Source: Pseudomonadota bacterium | GTDB lineage: Bacteria; Pseudomonadota; Alphaproteobacteria; Sphingomonadales; Sphingomonadaceae | Length of the DNA: 6,246 bases | Assembly (NCBI GenBank): GCA_023386135.1 | Contig: JAEWKG010000164.1 | Location: 1-6,246 of the forward strand | Reading direction: 5' to 3' | Shown here: piece by piece, positions 4,801-6,246 of the stretch | Layout of the letters: each line of letters begins with the position of its first letter | Position numbering within the stretch: the first letter of the stretch is position 1 | Notes under the pieces: model-generated | What the model saw: the letters and a program-made list of their open reading frames with translations, nothing else | Database searches by the model: none | What the model was told of the DNA's origin: nothing | Made by a program: the position numbers and the translations under genes

Positions 4801-6246
4801 GAGGGCGATCGCGTTCACTCCCGGGCGGCGGCTGTCGCTCACCCCGCGCATCCTCATCATCAACCTGCTGCCGCTGCTGCTGCTCGGCGGCGGTGTGTTC
4901 TACCTCGACAGCTACCGCAAGCAGCTGCTGCAGGAGCGCTACAAGCTCGCCCGGATCGAGGCGCAGATCACCGCCGAGGCGCTCGCCGGTGCCAGCCGCG
5001 AACGGCAGGAAGCGCTGCTGATCCAGATCGGCAAGGAACAGCACATGCGGCTGCGCATGTTCGATGCGCAGGGGCACCTGTGGGCCGACAGCTTCAAGCT
5101 CGACAAGCCGAGTTTCGCCTTCGACAAGCCGGGCGACGAGACCTGGCAGGAAAACTTCGCCCGGTGGATGGACCGCGCGGTCGACACCATCGTCGGCGCC
5201 GATCCGATCCCCGACTACAACGAACCCGGCAGTACCGATGCCGACGTGTGGCCCGAACTGAAGCGCGCGCGGGAAGAGAACCTCACCCAGATCCAGCTGC
5301 GCGACGCGCCCGACGGCACCCCGGTGATCAACACCGCCGCACCGGTCGGCCTGATCGGCGCGACGCTGCTCACCACCCGCAACGCGGTCGACATCACGCA
5401 GGAAGTGCGCGAGGCGCGCGGAACCCTCATCAGCGCGGTGCTGCTGGCGCTGCTGATGAGCACGCTGCTGTCGCTCTACATGGCGCGCACGATCGTTACC
5501 CCGCTGCGGATGCTGGCGAGCGCGACCAACCGCGTGCGCCAGGGCCGCGACCGCCAGGTCGAGGTGCCGCGCCTGCCCGCCCGCCGCGACGAGATCGGCC
5601 AGCTCGCCCGCGCGATCTCGGACATGACCGCCGCGCTGCGTCAGCGGATCGACGCGGTCGAGCACTTCGCCGCCGACGTCGCGCACGAGATCAAGAACCC
5701 GCTCGCTTCCCTGCGCAGCGCTGTCGAATCGCTCACCAAGGTCGACGACCCCGCGCTCCGCCGGCAGCTCAATGCCATCGCCGCGCACGACGTGCGCCGG
5801 ATCGACCGGCTGGTGAGCGAGATTTCCGAGGCGAGCCGGATCGATGCCGAGCTGAGCCGCGCGACGTTCGAGGAGATCGACCTCGTCGCGCTTGCCGAGA
5901 ACATCATCGGCCGGCGCGAGGCGCGCGGCCTCGACGCGGGGCGGACCATCGCCTTCACCCACCCCCGCGCCGGGGCGAACGTGATGGGCGTGCCGATTCG
6001 ATTGGAGCGCGTGATCGACAACCTGCTCGACAACGCGGTCTCGTTCTCCCCCCCCGCGGCGACGATCGAGCTGACCATCGCGCGACGCGATGCGCGGGTG
6101 CTGCTCAGGGTATGCGACCACGGCCCGGGCATCCCGGAGGACGCGCGCGAGAAGGTGTTCCGCCGCTTCCACTCCGACCGTCCCGAGGATGAAGGCTTCG
6201 GCCAGCACAGCGGCTTGGGGCGCGCCATCGCCCAGACCATTGCCGA
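4793..6246 (+). CDS. chvG: ChvG/ExoS/BvrS-type sensor histidine kinase, 3' partial
   Basis: The inner-membrane sensor partner of ChvI. The frame runs uninterrupted for 484 codons to the right edge, with no stop seen. A short cytoplasmic N-terminus is followed by TM1 (about 20-38), a periplasmic sensor of about 170 residues (39-209), TM2 (about 210-231) and a HAMP linker (about 232-285, with the conserved Pro237 and a DEIGQLA motif). The dimerisation/phosphotransfer helix has the H-box VAHEIKNPLASLR with the expected phospho-His298. The ATPase domain shows the N-box VIDNLLDNAVSFSP (407-420), the G1 box DHGPGIP (442-448), the F-box VFRRFH (455-460) and the G2 box HSGLGR (472-477). Only the end of the ATPase domain is missing. 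The ATG lies within the chvI end as ATGGCTGA, pointing to translational coupling; no independent ribosome site is obvious. The sensor layout fits the ChvG/ExoS family. Its ligand or periplasmic partner cannot be read from the sequence. Confidence 0.94.
   Translation, partial: MAERAIAFTPGRRLSLTPRILIINLLPLLLLGGGVFYLDSYRKQLLQERYKLARIEAQITAEALAGASRERQEALLIQIGKEQHMRLRMFDAQGHLWADSFKLDKPSFAFDKPGDETWQENFARWMDRAVDTIVGADPIPDYNEPGSTDADVWPELKRAREENLTQIQLRDAPDGTPVINTAAPVGLIGATLLTTRNAVDITQEVREARGTLISAVLLALLMSTLLSLYMARTIVTPLRMLASATNRVRQGRDRQVEVPRLPARRDEIGQLARAISDMTAALRQRIDAVEHFAADVAHEIKNPLASLRSAVESLTKVDDPALRRQLNAIAAHDVRRIDRLVSEISEASRIDAELSRATFEEIDLVALAENIIGRREARGLDAGRTIAFTHPRAGANVMGVPIRLERVIDNLLDNAVSFSPPAATIELTIARRDARVLLRVCDHGPGIPEDAREKVFRRFHSDRPEDEGFGQHSGLGRAIAQTIA

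Noticed and set aside
3991..4863. A 290-codon minus-strand open frame opposite chvI
   Set aside because: It is a shadow of chvI, whose receiver and winged-helix motifs are unambiguous.
5080..6192. A 370-codon open frame on the plus strand inside the kinase gene
   Set aside because: It is out of frame with the kinase, extremely rich in Arg, Ala and Pro, and lacks motifs, which is typical of a shifted reading of GC-rich coding DNA.
4706..6208. A 500-codon open frame on the minus strand opposite the sensor kinase
   Set aside because: The kinase frame shows every expected domain motif. The antisense frame is low in complexity (Arg, Ala, Asp, Gln, Val) and resembles no family.
1..6246. Mobile elements, CRISPR arrays, tRNA or rRNA genes, defence genes
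   Set aside because: No repeat arrays, transposase motifs, cloverleaf-like segments or foreign-looking composition were seen by eye; the gene content is housekeeping and regulatory.

Overview
This 6.2 kb, GC-rich window reads as ordinary chromosome of an alphaproteobacterium, most likely from the Sphingomonadales. The clue is pckA placed divergently from a ChvI/ChvG-type two-component pair, with protein sequences typical of that class. The order-level placement is inference. Coding density is high, and I see no tRNA, rRNA, CRISPR array, insertion sequence or phage gene.

Layout from left to right. (1) Positions 1-1304, plus strand: the C-terminal part of a multidomain, thioredoxin-reductase-like FAD/NAD(P)H flavoprotein, cut by the left edge. 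Its redox CxxC is replaced, so it is probably not a true thioredoxin reductase. (2) Positions 1301-2132, minus strand: two tandem small genes of the DUF937/YidB-like type, 22 bp apart. The flavoprotein gene and the first DUF937 gene converge and share the tetranucleotide CTAG as their two stop codons, inside a small perfect inverted repeat. (3) Positions 2229-3836, minus strand: a complete ATP-dependent PEP carboxykinase gene (pckA), followed by a strong hairpin at 2175-2205 that may be its terminator. (4) Positions 3837-4047: a 211-bp divergent control region with a possible pckA promoter, a 10-bp-stem inverted repeat over the predicted pckA transcription start, and smaller repeats near chvI. 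(5) Positions 4048-4800, plus strand: a ChvI-type OmpR-family response regulator. (6) Positions 4793-6246, plus strand: its ChvG/ExoS/BvrS-type membrane sensor kinase, overlapping chvI by 8 nt and cut by the right edge in the ATPase domain.

How they may work together: ChvG senses an envelope or acid signal and phosphorylates ChvI. The divergent partner pckA makes PEP from oxaloacetate in gluconeogenesis. In rhizobia and Brucella the same neighbourhood continues with hprK and PTS phosphocarrier genes, so those are expected just beyond the right edge. The flavoprotein and DUF937 genes have no evident functional tie to this block. I found no convincing new system; the most useful leads are the CxxC-less flavoprotein, the shared-stop junction and the inverted repeat in the pckA-chvI control region.
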